This document shows, piece by piece, positions 52,555-61,665 of a stretch of 64,000 nucleotides of DNA. Source of the DNA: Bacteriovoracaceae bacterium (GTDB lineage: Bacteria > Bdellovibrionota > Bacteriovoracia > Bacteriovoracales > Bacteriovoracaceae); contig JANJTC010000001.1 in NCBI GenBank assembly GCA_024711325.1, positions 124,001-188,000 of the forward strand. Direction: 5' to 3'. The translations under genes and the position numbers were made by a program. Each line of letters starts with the position of its first letter. Positions within the stretch are counted from its first letter, which is position 1. The notes under the pieces are model-generated. The model did not search any database, was not told the DNA's origin, and saw only the letters and a program-made list of their open reading frames with translations.

Positions 52555-54342
52555 ATGTATAAAGTATTCGGTTTATTCTTTTTTATTATCCTGATTAATT
52601 CTTGTTCTAGTCCGGAAAAAGTTCAGGCGCCAGTGCACTGGAAAGTGCTCTCAAATAAACTTGCCCGGGAGTATGCATTCTCATTAGGAAGTCTGGTACC
52701 AGAATATGTGGCAGCAATGGGGTATACTCGTTTTGATCCACAAGTGACTGCTTTTTCCAGAACACTTGATGATGAACGATATATCCATGCTTATAAATGG
52801 CAAAAAAGGTTAACCTCTATTTTAGAGGAGGCGAAGCATCCGGAATTTATAACTGATGCGCGTATTCTTCAGGAAAGTATTACTTTGGATATGGAGGAAA
52901 TTGAAGTTGAACGGGCAGTAGGGGTAATTCCTTTTATTCCTCTGAGTGATTACATTTATGGAAACCTTCAAACTCTTATTTTTGATGATGCTCCCAAGTC
53001 GAAGTTAAATGCTGCCATGAAGAGATTTCGAACTTATGTGCGAGGAGATAAAAAGCAGCTTCCTCTGAGCGATGGGATTAAGTCCTACATGCTTTCAAAG
53101 ATGGAGCGGTTGAGTGAAAAACGAATGCGTGGATTCTGGCCTTTGAGAAAAGAAGTGGAAGACTATCTGCTTGAATCAGATGCGTATCTGGAAGAGATTC
53201 ATAAGCTCCTTTCAAAATGGCCAAGTAAAGAATGGGAACGAGACTTTAAGGAATTAAAAATTCAGGATAGCGAATATCGTGAGTTTTTAAAGAAGAAAGT
53301 CCTCCCTTACACCAGAAAGGGTCATTTGTTGCCGGCCCAGTATTATGCCCATTTGTTAAAACAAAGAGGAATAATGATGTCTCCGGAGAAGCTGATAGAA
53401 ACAGGTCACGCGGATTATAAAAAGACTTATCAGGATTTTGAAATCCTGGCCAAAAAGCTTGCCGTAAAACACAAGCTCTCAAGTTCTCATCCGGTTTCTG
53501 TGATTCATTATTTAAAATCTAAAAAATATGCTTCAGATGCTGAAATCCTTAAGGCCTATCAAAAGGCCAGTGAAGACCTGAAGAGTCTTGTGAAAAAGAA
53601 AAGACTTTTTACCTTAAGTCCGACATTAGATTTTCAGATCCGACTGGCAACTCCTGGTGAAATGAAATCCACTCCTTCTCCTCATTACCGGAGCATTCCT
53701 TTAGTTTCAAAGACCAAAGAAAAGGCCCAATTTGTCATACCGACTTCTGAAGGTCAGGAAGGGCTCGATGATTTTACTTTTCATGAGGCCATCATTGATT
53801 TGACGGCCCACGAAGCAGTTCCGGGTCATGCCGTTCAGTTTCATGCCATGAAAGAGCGTGGGGTGAGTTATATTCGCGCCTGGTTTGCATCCAATAGTGT
53901 CAATACAGAAGGCTGGGGCCTTTACGCTGAAGAAATGATCTACCCTCACGTGGGGCCTGAAGTTCAGTTTGTGATTTTGCAAAGAAAGCTTTGGAGAATG
54001 GCACGGATGTTTTTAGATCCGGAAGTTAATCAAGGCAAAATCTCTTACGACCGGGTCGAGGAAGTTTATGTCAAGGAACTAGGTTTTTCTAAAAGTTGGG
54101 CCAAAGTTGAATTCGATCGCTACTCTTTTATTTATCCCGGTCAGGCGCCTTCTTATTACTATGGTTACAAAATTCTTATGGAAACCAAGGAACAGGTCAG
54201 ACGTAAAAAGGATACTATCCTGGATGAGAAATGTTTTAACGACGCCGTCCTCGATCAGGGGCTTCTCCCATTGACTGAAATCAAGGCCCGTCTGGTGAGA
54301 GATCTAAATTGCGTTGACGAGAAGCCTTCTTCGAACCTTTAA
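52555..54342 (+). CDS. DUF885 lipoprotein (probable zinc peptidase)
   Basis: About 595 residues from ATG 52555, which begins a lipoprotein signal ending INSC; a TTG at 52522 is an alternative start. It matches DUF885 (PF05960). Landmarks are HEAVPGH (His419-His425, an HExxxGH metal site), NTEGWGLYAEEM and the C-terminal YPGQAPSYYYGY. Members are periplasmic metallopeptidases or related hydrolases that cleave dipeptides or small amides. The 3' end overlaps the small basic gene on the other strand by 62 bases. Confidence 0.87.
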   Translation: MYKVFGLFFFIILINSCSSPEKVQAPVHWKVLSNKLAREYAFSLGSLVPEYVAAMGYTRFDPQVTAFSRTLDDERYIHAYKWQKRLTSILEEAKHPEFITDARILQESITLDMEEIEVERAVGVIPFIPLSDYIYGNLQTLIFDDAPKSKLNAAMKRFRTYVRGDKKQLPLSDGIKSYMLSKMERLSEKRMRGFWPLRKEVEDYLLESDAYLEEIHKLLSKWPSKEWERDFKELKIQDSEYREFLKKKVLPYTRKGHLLPAQYYAHLLKQRGIMMSPEKLIETGHADYKKTYQDFEILAKKLAVKHKLSSSHPVSVIHYLKSKKYASDAEILKAYQKASEDLKSLVKKKRLFTLSPTLDFQIRLATPGEMKSTPSPHYRSIPLVSKTKEKAQFVIPTSEGQEGLDDFTFHEAIIDLTAHEAVPGHAVQFHAMKERGVSYIRAWFASNSVNTEGWGLYAEEMIYPHVGPEVQFVILQRKLWRMARMFLDPEVNQGKISYDRVEEVYVKELGFSKSWAKVEFDRYSFIYPGQAPSYYYGYKILMETKEQVRRKKDTILDEKCFNDAVLDQGLLPLTEIKARLVRDLNCVDEKPSSNL

Positions 54343-54481
54343 ATTTCATTTCAAGGTAGCCTGAGAGCATGCCCCAGGCCGCCTTGAATTTGACTCGATT
54401 CAAGGTTTTGATCTCCTCCCACAGATAGAGCATTGAGCCTTTAATGAGACGGGTTTTCCCTGAGCGTTTCGTTTTTGTCAT
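54281..54481 (-). CDS. Small basic protein of unknown function
   Basis: A 66-residue protein from ATG 54481. A very good ribosome binding site (GTGGAGGAAATT before ATG on the minus strand) argues that it is real, although 62 bases overlap the convergent DUF885 gene. It is strongly basic (Lys/Arg about a quarter), with a central helix MLYLWEEIKTLNRVKFKAAW. No family is recognised; nucleic-acid or membrane binding is possible. Confidence 0.6.
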   Translation of the reverse strand: MTKTKRSGKTRLIKGSMLYLWEEIKTLNRVKFKAAWGMLSGYLEMKFKGSKKASRQRNLDLSPDGP

Positions 54482-54632
54482 AATTTCCTCCACTTATCTC
54501 TATAAGCAGAATCCATGCCACTTTATGAGTAATTTTTAATCTATAAAACCTACATGCCTTGACAGGGAATCAACTTGCTCGGTTTTAGGCTTATTGGTAT
54601 GACTAGCGGGTTGATTTTTATAAGGAGATACC

Positions 54633-56042
54633 ATGTTATTAAAAAATCTTGCCTTGGGCCTTACCTTAACGCTCTCATTTAGCGCCGTGGCCATGAATCA
54701 TGGACTTCAGTTCCATAAACGATCCCTATTAATGCAATCAAATGATCTTCGAGGTCAGGCCTTGAAGCTCAGAGCTGACGGGTCGATGAGAAGTGAAGAA
54801 ATTGGTTTCTTTGATCAAAGGCTTGATCATTCTAAATACACTTCCAAGACTTTTAAACAGCGTTTTTTTGTAGATTCCCAGTATGCGGTCGATGGCAATT
54901 CACCGGTGTTTTATATCATCTGTGGTGAATGGAATTGTGCCGGGACTGGTTCCTATTCATATGTTGAAAATATGGCCAAAAAATTAAAGGCCCATTTAGT
55001 GGCCCTTGAGCATCGTTTCTATGGTGAAAGCTTACCAACTAACAATTTAAAATCTCAGAATTTAAAACATTTAAATCTGGATGCGGCCATTAATGATCTT
55101 GCGACTTTCCAAAGACATATGATGAACAATCGTGGTCTTAAAGGACAGTGGGTAGCATTTGGTGGTTCTTATGCCGGAACACTTGCAGCTTTTTATCGCG
55201 AAAAACACCCTGAGCTGGTGGCCGGTGCTCTGGCATCTTCAGCGCCAGTACTAATGAAAAATGAATTTTTTGAATACGACGCTCACGTGGCCAAAGTGGT
55301 CAATAAGACTGTTTGTGGTGATAAAATCCGGGAGGCAGTAAAGCTCATTGAAGATAAACTTCAAACTCCTGAAGGTGCCTTGGAAGTAAAAGCAACTTTT
55401 AAAGCTGCCAATGTGGTTAATGATGGTGATTTTCTTTATGTTGTAGCAGATATGCTTGCAGCTGCCGTCCAGTATGGCCGTGATAAGGTTTTCTGTAACG
55501 CTTTGACTGGAAGTGAAGATCTAATCAGTGGTTACGCCAAAGGGGGCCTGGCAGTTCTGAATGCAATGGGTGCTACTCCTTTTGAGATTTCGCTTGCCGT
55601 TGCGGAGAGGGAAGTTGTTACTGCTGACGATAATATGCGTCAGTGGATGTGGCAGAGTTGTAGGGAATTTGGTTGGTTCCAGGTTGCTAACGGCACTGGA
55701 TCTGAATCTTCCCGTTCTTCAAGAATCGATCTTCCTTATCACAATGAAGTCTGCCAGAGGCTTTATCAGCTTCCAATGGGAGAGGATGGTGCCTTGAATG
55801 ACCAATGGTATTTTCCACTCTTTAATCCAAGTACTTCTCGTATTATTTTCACCAACGGCTCCAATGATCCTTGGCTGACACTTTCTGTTGTTGATGGGGA
55901 TGAGCGATCAAATGCTGGCTTTGATCTATTTATGATGGCCGGTGCTGCCCATTGTAATGATCTTAATCTTATGACAAATCTTCCCTCGGTTCTGGCCGCT
56001 CATGGCAAGATGGAAAAAATCATCAGCGACTGGATCAAGTAA
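54633..56042 (+). CDS. Secreted S28-family serine peptidase (Pro-X carboxypeptidase-like)
   Basis: A 469-residue protein with a signal peptide (cleavage near residue 20) and AAGGAG before the ATG. It matches peptidase family S28, best known from lysosomal Pro-X carboxypeptidase and dipeptidyl peptidase II. FFDQRLDHS opens the family domain. ALEHRFYGES and the nucleophile Ser179 in FGGSYAGTLAAF are typical, and an Asp (TNGSNDPW) and His (GAAHCND) complete the triad. It would cut Pro-containing peptides outside the cytoplasm. A terminator hairpin follows. Confidence 0.9.
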   Translation: MLLKNLALGLTLTLSFSAVAMNHGLQFHKRSLLMQSNDLRGQALKLRADGSMRSEEIGFFDQRLDHSKYTSKTFKQRFFVDSQYAVDGNSPVFYIICGEWNCAGTGSYSYVENMAKKLKAHLVALEHRFYGESLPTNNLKSQNLKHLNLDAAINDLATFQRHMMNNRGLKGQWVAFGGSYAGTLAAFYREKHPELVAGALASSAPVLMKNEFFEYDAHVAKVVNKTVCGDKIREAVKLIEDKLQTPEGALEVKATFKAANVVNDGDFLYVVADMLAAAVQYGRDKVFCNALTGSEDLISGYAKGGLAVLNAMGATPFEISLAVAEREVVTADDNMRQWMWQSCREFGWFQVANGTGSESSRSSRIDLPYHNEVCQRLYQLPMGEDGALNDQWYFPLFNPSTSRIIFTNGSNDPWLTLSVVDGDERSNAGFDLFMMAGAAHCNDLNLMTNLPSVLAAHGKMEKIISDWIK

Positions 56043-56051
56043 TATTTAAAC

Positions 56052-56100
56052 AACCTGTGAAGCTGAATTCAATTCTGAGCTCAGCTTCATGTCAGGTTTT
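56052..56100 (+). terminator. Probable terminator after S28 peptidase gene
   Basis: AACCTG..AAGCTGA pairs with TCAGCTT..CAGGTT across a 14-nt loop, followed by TTTT. The T tract is short but the stem is long. Confidence 0.6.
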
Positions 56101-56114
56101 AAGGCTTTGCAGGG

Positions 56115-56243
56115 CTAACGATAATTAAACATGCCTTCAAGCGTTTCATTCTCTGCGGGTACGGCCTGAAGGCCTGGACTGGTCTGATAAGAAGAACAAG
56201 CAACGAAAAAAAGAGACATCATAATAACCATTACGTAAGACAT
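56115..56243 (-). CDS. Small lipoprotein (42 residues)
   Basis: A short gene with GGAGG 5 nt before ATG 56243 on the minus strand. The product starts MSYVMVIMMSLFFVACSS, a lipoprotein signal with lipobox FVAC, so the mature lipopeptide is only 27 residues (CSSYQTSPGLQ...). No family is recognised. The spacing, signal and ribosome site together make it convincing despite its size. Confidence 0.7.
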   Translation of the reverse strand: MSYVMVIMMSLFFVACSSYQTSPGLQAVPAENETLEGMFNYR

Positions 56244-56521
56244 AAATCCTCCATGTCTTTATTTCTGGTCTTGCTCTTTGATTCCAGGCCGGGGAATTTA
56301 TTCCCGTGTTGACGACTTTGGAAGCTTCGATTGAAGTGAGCTACTCCCCAAATATTTCTGAGTTTAATATACTGAAATATCTAAGTGCCATCCAATCGAT
56401 AGCTTCTATCGAGTCATTGATGAAATCTATAGGTAGTGGATAAATGGAGTAATTCAGTTTGTGTGTAAAAAGTATAGGGATACCCCTGTTCGGTACGAAT
56501 ATGACCTAAAATTCACCCTAT
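56244..56521. other. Intergenic region with small hairpin
   Basis: 278 bp between the small lipoprotein and the phospholipase-like gene. It contains TCGATAGCTTCTATCGA (7-bp arms) near 56397. A TAAAAT box lies about 9 nt before the ATG at 56522, which has no Shine-Dalgarno. No open frame with a ribosome site was seen. Confidence 0.5.
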
Positions 56522-58345
56522 ATGTTTAAGAGTCTTTGCCTACTCATAGGTCTTCTATCGTTAACTGCACATACCGCCACCAATGCGGTATTCCTCCCTG
56601 AAAATGGAAGATACAACCATAGCTTTGAGCAGGTTTTAAATCATCTCAGTCAGGGACAGGATTATTTATTCCTAAAAAAAGAAGGACGCGACCGCTATAA
56701 ATGGAATTCGAAAAAAAATGAATATGAAATAAAGAACTGGTTTGAGCGTGACTGGTATTTATTGCAGGATATGTTCGGTCTTAATACTGAACACTACATA
56801 TTAAAGCAAGGAGGGAACTCCTTTAATGAGGCCAAACGTCGTCAGTACGCAAAGTTTGCTTTTGATAAAAAAAAGTTTTTTCATTACAAAACGGTTCCTG
56901 CTCTGAAGGAGTGGGGAGGACTGTCCCACCCACCGCTCAGGCAGCTTGATTTAGCACTGGAACATTTTGATTCTAATTTTAAGGCCATTAATTATAAGAC
57001 AGTTGATAGCTTTTACTTCAATCCCTCTCTTCAAATTGAGATTGATCAGTTGTCCAACTCCGAACTGTCATTTGGGAATAAGCTTGAGGCCCTGGTTGAT
57101 CAGGAAGCCTTTCAAAAAAAACTGGCCTTAATCGCGAAAGCAAGAAGTTCTATCCTGATGTCTTCACTGGTTTTCGTCTGTGATAAGGGAACAAACCGAT
57201 TAGTGGATTTACTTGGGGAAAAGTACCGTCAAGGAGTTGATGTAAAGATCCTGGTTGATGGTTTTATTGGGCGGGCACTAAATCACCGAAGGTGTTTAAA
57301 AAAGCTCAGGTCTCAAGGTATAGAAGTGGTTGAGACATCCGATTTTTTTCGGCATAAATTAAAGGCCATTTATCATACAAAAACTTTGGTGGTAGATCTT
57401 GTTGAGGCCATTGCTGGCGGCCATAATATGATCGACGCTGACAACCTGTCACGTGGAACGGATTTTACTAATCGGGACGTTGATCTTTATATGAAGGGCC
57501 CTATGGTCACGGATGTTGCTCTTCAATTTCTTGAGAACTGGAATTATCAAAGAACTCTCAAAGGGGGAATATCCTCCCTTTATTATTTGCACCAAAAAAT
57601 AATCAAGCAGCTAAGAGATGAGAACCGTCGGGGTCTACGAGGCAAGTCTCAATATTCCCGGATTTTAAACAATCCGCAGACCCGTTTAAAAGGTGTTTGC
57701 CGCTTTATTAAACAGGCCCCATATGAAGATCGGCACAGTATAGGTAAGGCCTATCTTCATCTGCTGGATAAAGTCTCACATCACTTGGTGATCGCTGACC
57801 CTATTAAGACCGATACTTTTTCCAACAATATATTTAAGACCCCCTTGGAAGATAAATGGGATAATTTTGAGATGTTCAATAAGCTGCATCTGAAAGTTCA
57901 GGCCTTGGCCCGCTCAGGTAAAAAGATTGATTACATCACCACTAATATGACCATGGCCGGAAATGAGAATGTCGCCATCATGAATGAAAAGATTAAAAAC
58001 CAGCTGGAAAGAGGAGATGACCTAAGGGCAAACTGGAGTCTACTAAAACTCTGGGCCTCAAATAAGTATTACGGTAATCCTCATTATAAAAATCTTCTCA
58101 AGGATTGGTGGCCCTATCCTAATGTCCACATTTGGAATCACATAAGTTTCATGCATTCTAAGATCTTTTATTTTGATAGAATTATCTCTTCAGTTGGAAG
58201 TTATAACTTCCAACACAATGCTACTGATCACGCCTATGAATCGACCTCTATCTGTATGGATGAAAAACTTAATGGTGAGCTGGACCGTATATTGGTCCTT
58301 GACATGGCCAATTCCATCCCTCTTATTTTTTCGAGGCTTCGATAA
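56522..58345 (+). CDS. Secreted phospholipase D-like protein (two HKD motifs)
   Basis: A 607-residue protein with a signal peptide (cleavage near residue 19). Two phospholipase D motifs are present: HTKTLVVD (His285), followed by AGGHN, and HSKIFYFD (His545), followed by VGSYNFQHN. Both keep His, Lys and Asp. The N-terminal ~190 residues are extra. Secreted PLD-superfamily enzymes cleave phosphodiesters in phospholipids, cardiolipin or nucleic acids; the exact class is unclear. It could act on prey membranes (inference). The end overlaps the convergent lipoprotein gene by 23 bases. Confidence 0.82.
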   Translation: MFKSLCLLIGLLSLTAHTATNAVFLPENGRYNHSFEQVLNHLSQGQDYLFLKKEGRDRYKWNSKKNEYEIKNWFERDWYLLQDMFGLNTEHYILKQGGNSFNEAKRRQYAKFAFDKKKFFHYKTVPALKEWGGLSHPPLRQLDLALEHFDSNFKAINYKTVDSFYFNPSLQIEIDQLSNSELSFGNKLEALVDQEAFQKKLALIAKARSSILMSSLVFVCDKGTNRLVDLLGEKYRQGVDVKILVDGFIGRALNHRRCLKKLRSQGIEVVETSDFFRHKLKAIYHTKTLVVDLVEAIAGGHNMIDADNLSRGTDFTNRDVDLYMKGPMVTDVALQFLENWNYQRTLKGGISSLYYLHQKIIKQLRDENRRGLRGKSQYSRILNNPQTRLKGVCRFIKQAPYEDRHSIGKAYLHLLDKVSHHLVIADPIKTDTFSNNIFKTPLEDKWDNFEMFNKLHLKVQALARSGKKIDYITTNMTMAGNENVAIMNEKIKNQLERGDDLRANWSLLKLWASNKYYGNPHYKNLLKDWWPYPNVHIWNHISFMHSKIFYFDRIISSVGSYNFQHNATDHAYESTSICMDEKLNGELDRILVLDMANSIPLIFSRLR

Positions 58346-58688
58346 CTTTGACAGGTGGACAAGTGCCATTTTGCTCATAACCCAAAACGATATTATCTTT
58401 TATACTGAAAGCATTGTCACAATTGTAAATGGGCATACCTAAGCAGCCTCCAATACTCTGACAGTAGGAATCCGATTGAAAACGGCCCTGATCGCGAAAG
58501 ACCCAAGTTTCAAGTCCTGAAGTGTGCTTCACTTTTTGAATTGGTAGATGTTGGAAATAGGGATGTTTTTCGATCTCTTTAGTGGTTTTTCCTTTCCAGG
58601 ATTCCCAGGCAATTTTTCTTTTCTCGTCGGAACTTGCACATGAAATCAGAATAAAAAACGTTAAGAGCGAATATCCCATATTCTTCAT
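58323..58688 (-). CDS. Small lipoprotein
   Basis: A 121-residue lipoprotein whose signal ends LISC. The mature part of about 104 residues has four Cys (SYCQS, GGCLG, YNCDN, GTCPP), probably two disulfides. No family is recognised. Its ATG overlaps the nudK stop (ATGA), so it is translated with nudK. Confidence 0.72.
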   Translation of the reverse strand: MKNMGYSLLTFFILISCASSDEKRKIAWESWKGKTTKEIEKHPYFQHLPIQKVKHTSGLETWVFRDQGRFQSDSYCQSIGGCLGMPIYNCDNAFSIKDNIVLGYEQNGTCPPVKVIEASKK

Positions 58689-59260
58689 AACAACCTCATG
58701 TTTTGTGCATACTGAAGAAGCATGATTGTTTTAGCATCTTTTATCTCACCGGTCTTCATCATGCCAAGAGCATCATTGAGATGAACTTCTAACACTTGAA
58801 TATTTTCCTGCTCCTGGTCGTTGCCGCCACCATTATTTACTTTCATTTCATCCTGATACTCAGCAAAATAGAAATGAATAAGTTCTGTCACTGAACCGGG
58901 CGACATATAGGCCTCAAATATCTTTTCGACGTCTTGAATGCTGTATCCTGTCTCTTCCAGAACTTCTCTTTTGATGCATTCCTCTGGACTTTCATCTTCC
59001 AATTTTCCTGCAGGGGTTTCAATCAAGTGACCATCTGGATTACCGTTAAGGAAAGTCGGAATTCTAAATTGGACTGTGAGTAAAACAGTTTTTTTCTGAG
59101 GATGGTAAAGCAGGATGGTAACACCATTTCCTCTATCATAAACTTCGCGCGTCTGTGTTTCCCACTCCCCATCTTCTTTACAGTATTCATAGGTAAGTTT
59201 CTTTAACACGGCCCAGTCAGATGCCAGTATTTCAGTCTGAATGTTTCGCACGATATTCAT
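58685..59260 (-). CDS. nudK: GDP-mannose pyrophosphatase NudK (Nudix)
   Basis: From ATG 59260 the protein has 191 residues, the same as E. coli NudK, and aligns throughout: REVYDRGNGVTILLY, LIETPAGKLEDESPEECIKR, the Nudix core REVLEETGY, YMSPGSVTELIHFYFAEY and MKTGEIKDAKTIMLL. Longer starts (to 59368) add a sequence unlike the family. One position of the Nudix box is shifted, as it is in NudK. It hydrolyses GDP-mannose to GMP and mannose-1-phosphate. The ATG lies 6 nt from a TACTTT -10 box with TTGACT 17 bases upstream. Confidence 0.92.
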   Translation of the reverse strand: MNIVRNIQTEILASDWAVLKKLTYEYCKEDGEWETQTREVYDRGNGVTILLYHPQKKTVLLTVQFRIPTFLNGNPDGHLIETPAGKLEDESPEECIKREVLEETGYSIQDVEKIFEAYMSPGSVTELIHFYFAEYQDEMKVNNGGGNDQEQENIQVLEVHLNDALGMMKTGEIKDAKTIMLLQYAQNMRLL

Positions 59261-59266
59261 GACTGG

Positions 59267-59295
59267 AAAGTAAAGAAATTCTATCGGCCAGTCAA
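59267..59295 (-). promoter_or_regulatory. sigma70-like promoter of nudK
   Basis: On the minus strand, TTGACT (59290-59295), a 17-base spacer and TACTTT (59267-59272) lie 6 nt before ATG 59260. No Shine-Dalgarno is present, predicting a leaderless mRNA and supporting the 191-residue start. Confidence 0.45.
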
Positions 59296-59370
59296 CAACC
59301 TTAAGAAATCTCATGTCACCAATCAGAGCATGTGGCATAAAATAGAGAATTACATAAGGAGGCATCATTA

Positions 59371-60216
59371 ATGAGGCGCTCTTGGGTCAATCGTAAATCA
59401 ACTTTTCCCATTATCCTGTGCTTGATACTTATGGTGCATCTCATCTCCTTAATGTCCAGAATTCACTTTAAAAAAACCGAAGACCAACAAAGTAAAAGAC
59501 CTTTAGTCGTAAAACTGCAAAAGCTTCCGGAGTTAAGCCAGAAAAAACAAATAGTGGAATCGGAAGACAGCGAGTCTAAAGAGATCATTAATGATGCATT
59601 TCTCAGCGATAAGGATCGATCATTTGATCGTCAGACCAGGGCCCGGAAAAATGATGTTTTTCATCAAGGTAAGCCTAGTGGTGGAAAGGCCATGCAAGGA
59701 CGTAAAAAAGTTAGCCTGACTGATCTGGGATCAGCAGCGGGAGAAGATCCCTTCAAAAAAGCTGCACAGGAGTATACCGATAAAAAGAACGGCCACGATC
59801 AAAGTCCGGTTACCTCACAAAAAGTAAGCTCTACTAATGATTATCTGGAAGAAGTTCCTTTGGGAGATATGACGAATTTAAATACTATTGAATATAAGTA
59901 CTATGGTTTTTATCACCGTATTAAACAGAAGCTCGAACAGTTTTGGGGCAGAAGCCTGTATGATAAGGCCGAACAGATGGCCAAGACCGGCAGAAGAGTT
60001 CCTGCCTCGGAAGACCTCATTACTTCTCTCCAAGTGACTTTGAATCAAAAGGGAGAAATTCTGGCAGTGAGAATTATTGGAACTAGTGGAATTAAAGAAT
60101 TGGATGACGCTGCTATTGAATCTTTCAACGAGGCAGGCCCATTCCCCAATCCTCCAAAGGGACTGGTCCAAAATGGAAAAGTGACTTTGGAATGGGGGTT
60201 CGTTGTTAAAAGTTAA
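59371..60216 (+). CDS. TonB-family energy transducer-like protein
   Basis: A 281-residue protein with one N-terminal membrane helix (residues about 13-30) and a charged, disordered periplasmic linker (about 35-165). The C-terminal TonB-like domain contains LITSLQVTLNQKGEILAVRI, DDAAIESFNEAGPFPNPP and VTLEWGFVVK. Such proteins pass proton-motive energy to outer-membrane receptors, or act as TolA/AgmX-like parts of gliding or envelope machines. AGGAGG precedes the ATG. It starts divergently from nudK, and no ExbB/ExbD genes are nearby. Confidence 0.85.
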   Translation: MRRSWVNRKSTFPIILCLILMVHLISLMSRIHFKKTEDQQSKRPLVVKLQKLPELSQKKQIVESEDSESKEIINDAFLSDKDRSFDRQTRARKNDVFHQGKPSGGKAMQGRKKVSLTDLGSAAGEDPFKKAAQEYTDKKNGHDQSPVTSQKVSSTNDYLEEVPLGDMTNLNTIEYKYYGFYHRIKQKLEQFWGRSLYDKAEQMAKTGRRVPASEDLITSLQVTLNQKGEILAVRIIGTSGIKELDDAAIESFNEAGPFPNPPKGLVQNGKVTLEWGFVVKS

Positions 60217-60602
60217 GGAGTGACTTTAAAATATTCAAACAACCCGACCATCGTATTGCGGAAGGTGCTATTTTTTACACCTCGGGCAATCTTGAGATGT
60301 CCTCGATTGACGGCAATCGCACCTAAATCAACTCCACTTTGAGTTGAAAAGTTGGCCTCATAAGTATCACCAGTAATGAATAAACCCTGAAGCTTTTTTC
60401 CTAGCTCCAGAGTTCCCGATTCAGTATCAACTGTATTCGCATCTTTACACTCGGGATCATAAAACCATTCTCTTTTAAACTCAAAACTTCCGGATTGCTC
60501 TATGGTATAAGTCTCTTTCACGTAACCATGATTGACGTTAGAGATTTGAGATTGAATACATGTTGTAGTCCATATTCCAACGATTAGTGCCATTGCCATC
60601 AT
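60213..60602 (-). CDS. Secreted hypothetical protein
   Basis: A 129-residue protein beginning with a short hydrophobic export signal (cleavage uncertain; AAGGGG precedes the first ATG). The mature domain is beta-rich (GYVKETYTIEQSGSFEFKRE) and resembles small lipocalin-like proteins, with little support for a family. Convergent with the TonB-like gene, 4-base overlap. Confidence 0.62.
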   Translation of the reverse strand: MMAMALIVGIWTTTCIQSQISNVNHGYVKETYTIEQSGSFEFKREWFYDPECKDANTVDTESGTLELGKKLQGLFITGDTYEANFSTQSGVDLGAIAVNRGHLKIARGVKNSTFRNTMVGLFEYFKVTP

Positions 60603-60679
60603 TTTATACCCCTTGCTTTAGGCGATTTATAGCGGGGTTGAGTGGCTCCCTCAACTAAATGTTTCTTTAAGTTCTTACT

Positions 60680-61663
60680 CTAAGCTGAAGTAAACTTGTA
60701 AATAGTTTTTGATTGAAAGACAGTTCCTGGTTTTAGGATGGTATCTGGAAAGTGAGGGTGATTGGGAGAGTCTGGAAAGTGCTGAGTCTCTAGACACAGG
60801 CCGTGATGCTTTTGATAGGGCCGATCGTCTTTCCCCATGAGAGTTCCATCTAAAAAATTGCCAGAATAAAATTGCAGGCCTGGTTCGGTGGTAAATATCT
60901 CCAGCATCCTGCCTGAGGCCGGATGGAAAAGGCGGGCCTTTGGATCTCGGAGGGGTGCATGATTCAATACATAATTATGATCAAACCCCTGGGGCAAGTG
61001 GCGCAGTTCCTGTCCAATATTTTTATGGGTGCGAAAATCTTTAGAACCTTTTACGGAAAAAATTTCGCCTGATGGAATAAGCTGATCATTGAATGCTGTG
61101 AAGTGATCAGCATTGATCCATAATTCGTGGTTACAAATATCTTCAGTCCCACCTGATAAATTAAAATAGGAATGATTGGTAAAGTTAATAGGCGTGGGCC
61201 TGTCTGTCGTTGCCTTATAATCAATGATGAGTTCTCGTCCCTTAGAGAGAGTATAAGTGACTTCTACTTTAAGGTTTCCCGGAAATCCTTCCTCTCCATC
61301 AGGGTCTTCATAAGTTAAGGTATAGCTTAGGCCATCATGATTTTTTGTCACGGCCCAAAACTTTTTATCAAATCCTCTCACTCCACCATGAAGGGTATGA
61401 TCTCCCTCATTTGTAGATAATTGGTGCAGCTTCCCTTCGAGCTTAAATTTCCCGTAGGCCACCCGGTTAGCATAACGGCCAATGATTGCACCAAAATAGG
61501 GATGAGGTGACAGATAATCTTCCGGTTGATCAAAGCCCAATACGACATCGGCCATGTCATGATTTTTATCAGGAACTTTGATTTTTTGAATGATTCCACC
61601 CAGGTTAAGAAAAGTTATTTCGATTTCATCCGGGATAGAAATAGTATAAGCATTAATCTTCAT
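60680..61663 (-). CDS. galM: Aldose 1-epimerase (mutarotase)
   Basis: A 327-residue galactose mutarotase. GRYANRVAYGKF, the His-rich HTLHGGVRGFDKKFW, NHSYFNLSG with the second catalytic His, and TEPGLQFYSGNFLDG are all typical, with the catalytic Glu in CLETQHFPDSPN. It converts beta- to alpha-D-galactose for galactokinase. It starts 2 bases after the galK stop, so it is the third gene of the gal operon. Confidence 0.95.
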   Translation of the reverse strand: MKINAYTISIPDEIEITFLNLGGIIQKIKVPDKNHDMADVVLGFDQPEDYLSPHPYFGAIIGRYANRVAYGKFKLEGKLHQLSTNEGDHTLHGGVRGFDKKFWAVTKNHDGLSYTLTYEDPDGEEGFPGNLKVEVTYTLSKGRELIIDYKATTDRPTPINFTNHSYFNLSGGTEDICNHELWINADHFTAFNDQLIPSGEIFSVKGSKDFRTHKNIGQELRHLPQGFDHNYVLNHAPLRDPKARLFHPASGRMLEIFTTEPGLQFYSGNFLDGTLMGKDDRPYQKHHGLCLETQHFPDSPNHPHFPDTILKPGTVFQSKTIYKFTSA

Positions 61664-61665
61664 AA

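Noticed and set aside
59261..59368. Longer N-terminus for NudK
   Set aside because: The extra 36 residues do not resemble the family, and a promoter-like sequence lies within this stretch.
60636..60654. GTTGAG/CTCAAC hairpin upstream of the 60213-60602 gene
   Set aside because: It has a short stem and no T tract; not convincing as a terminator or operator.
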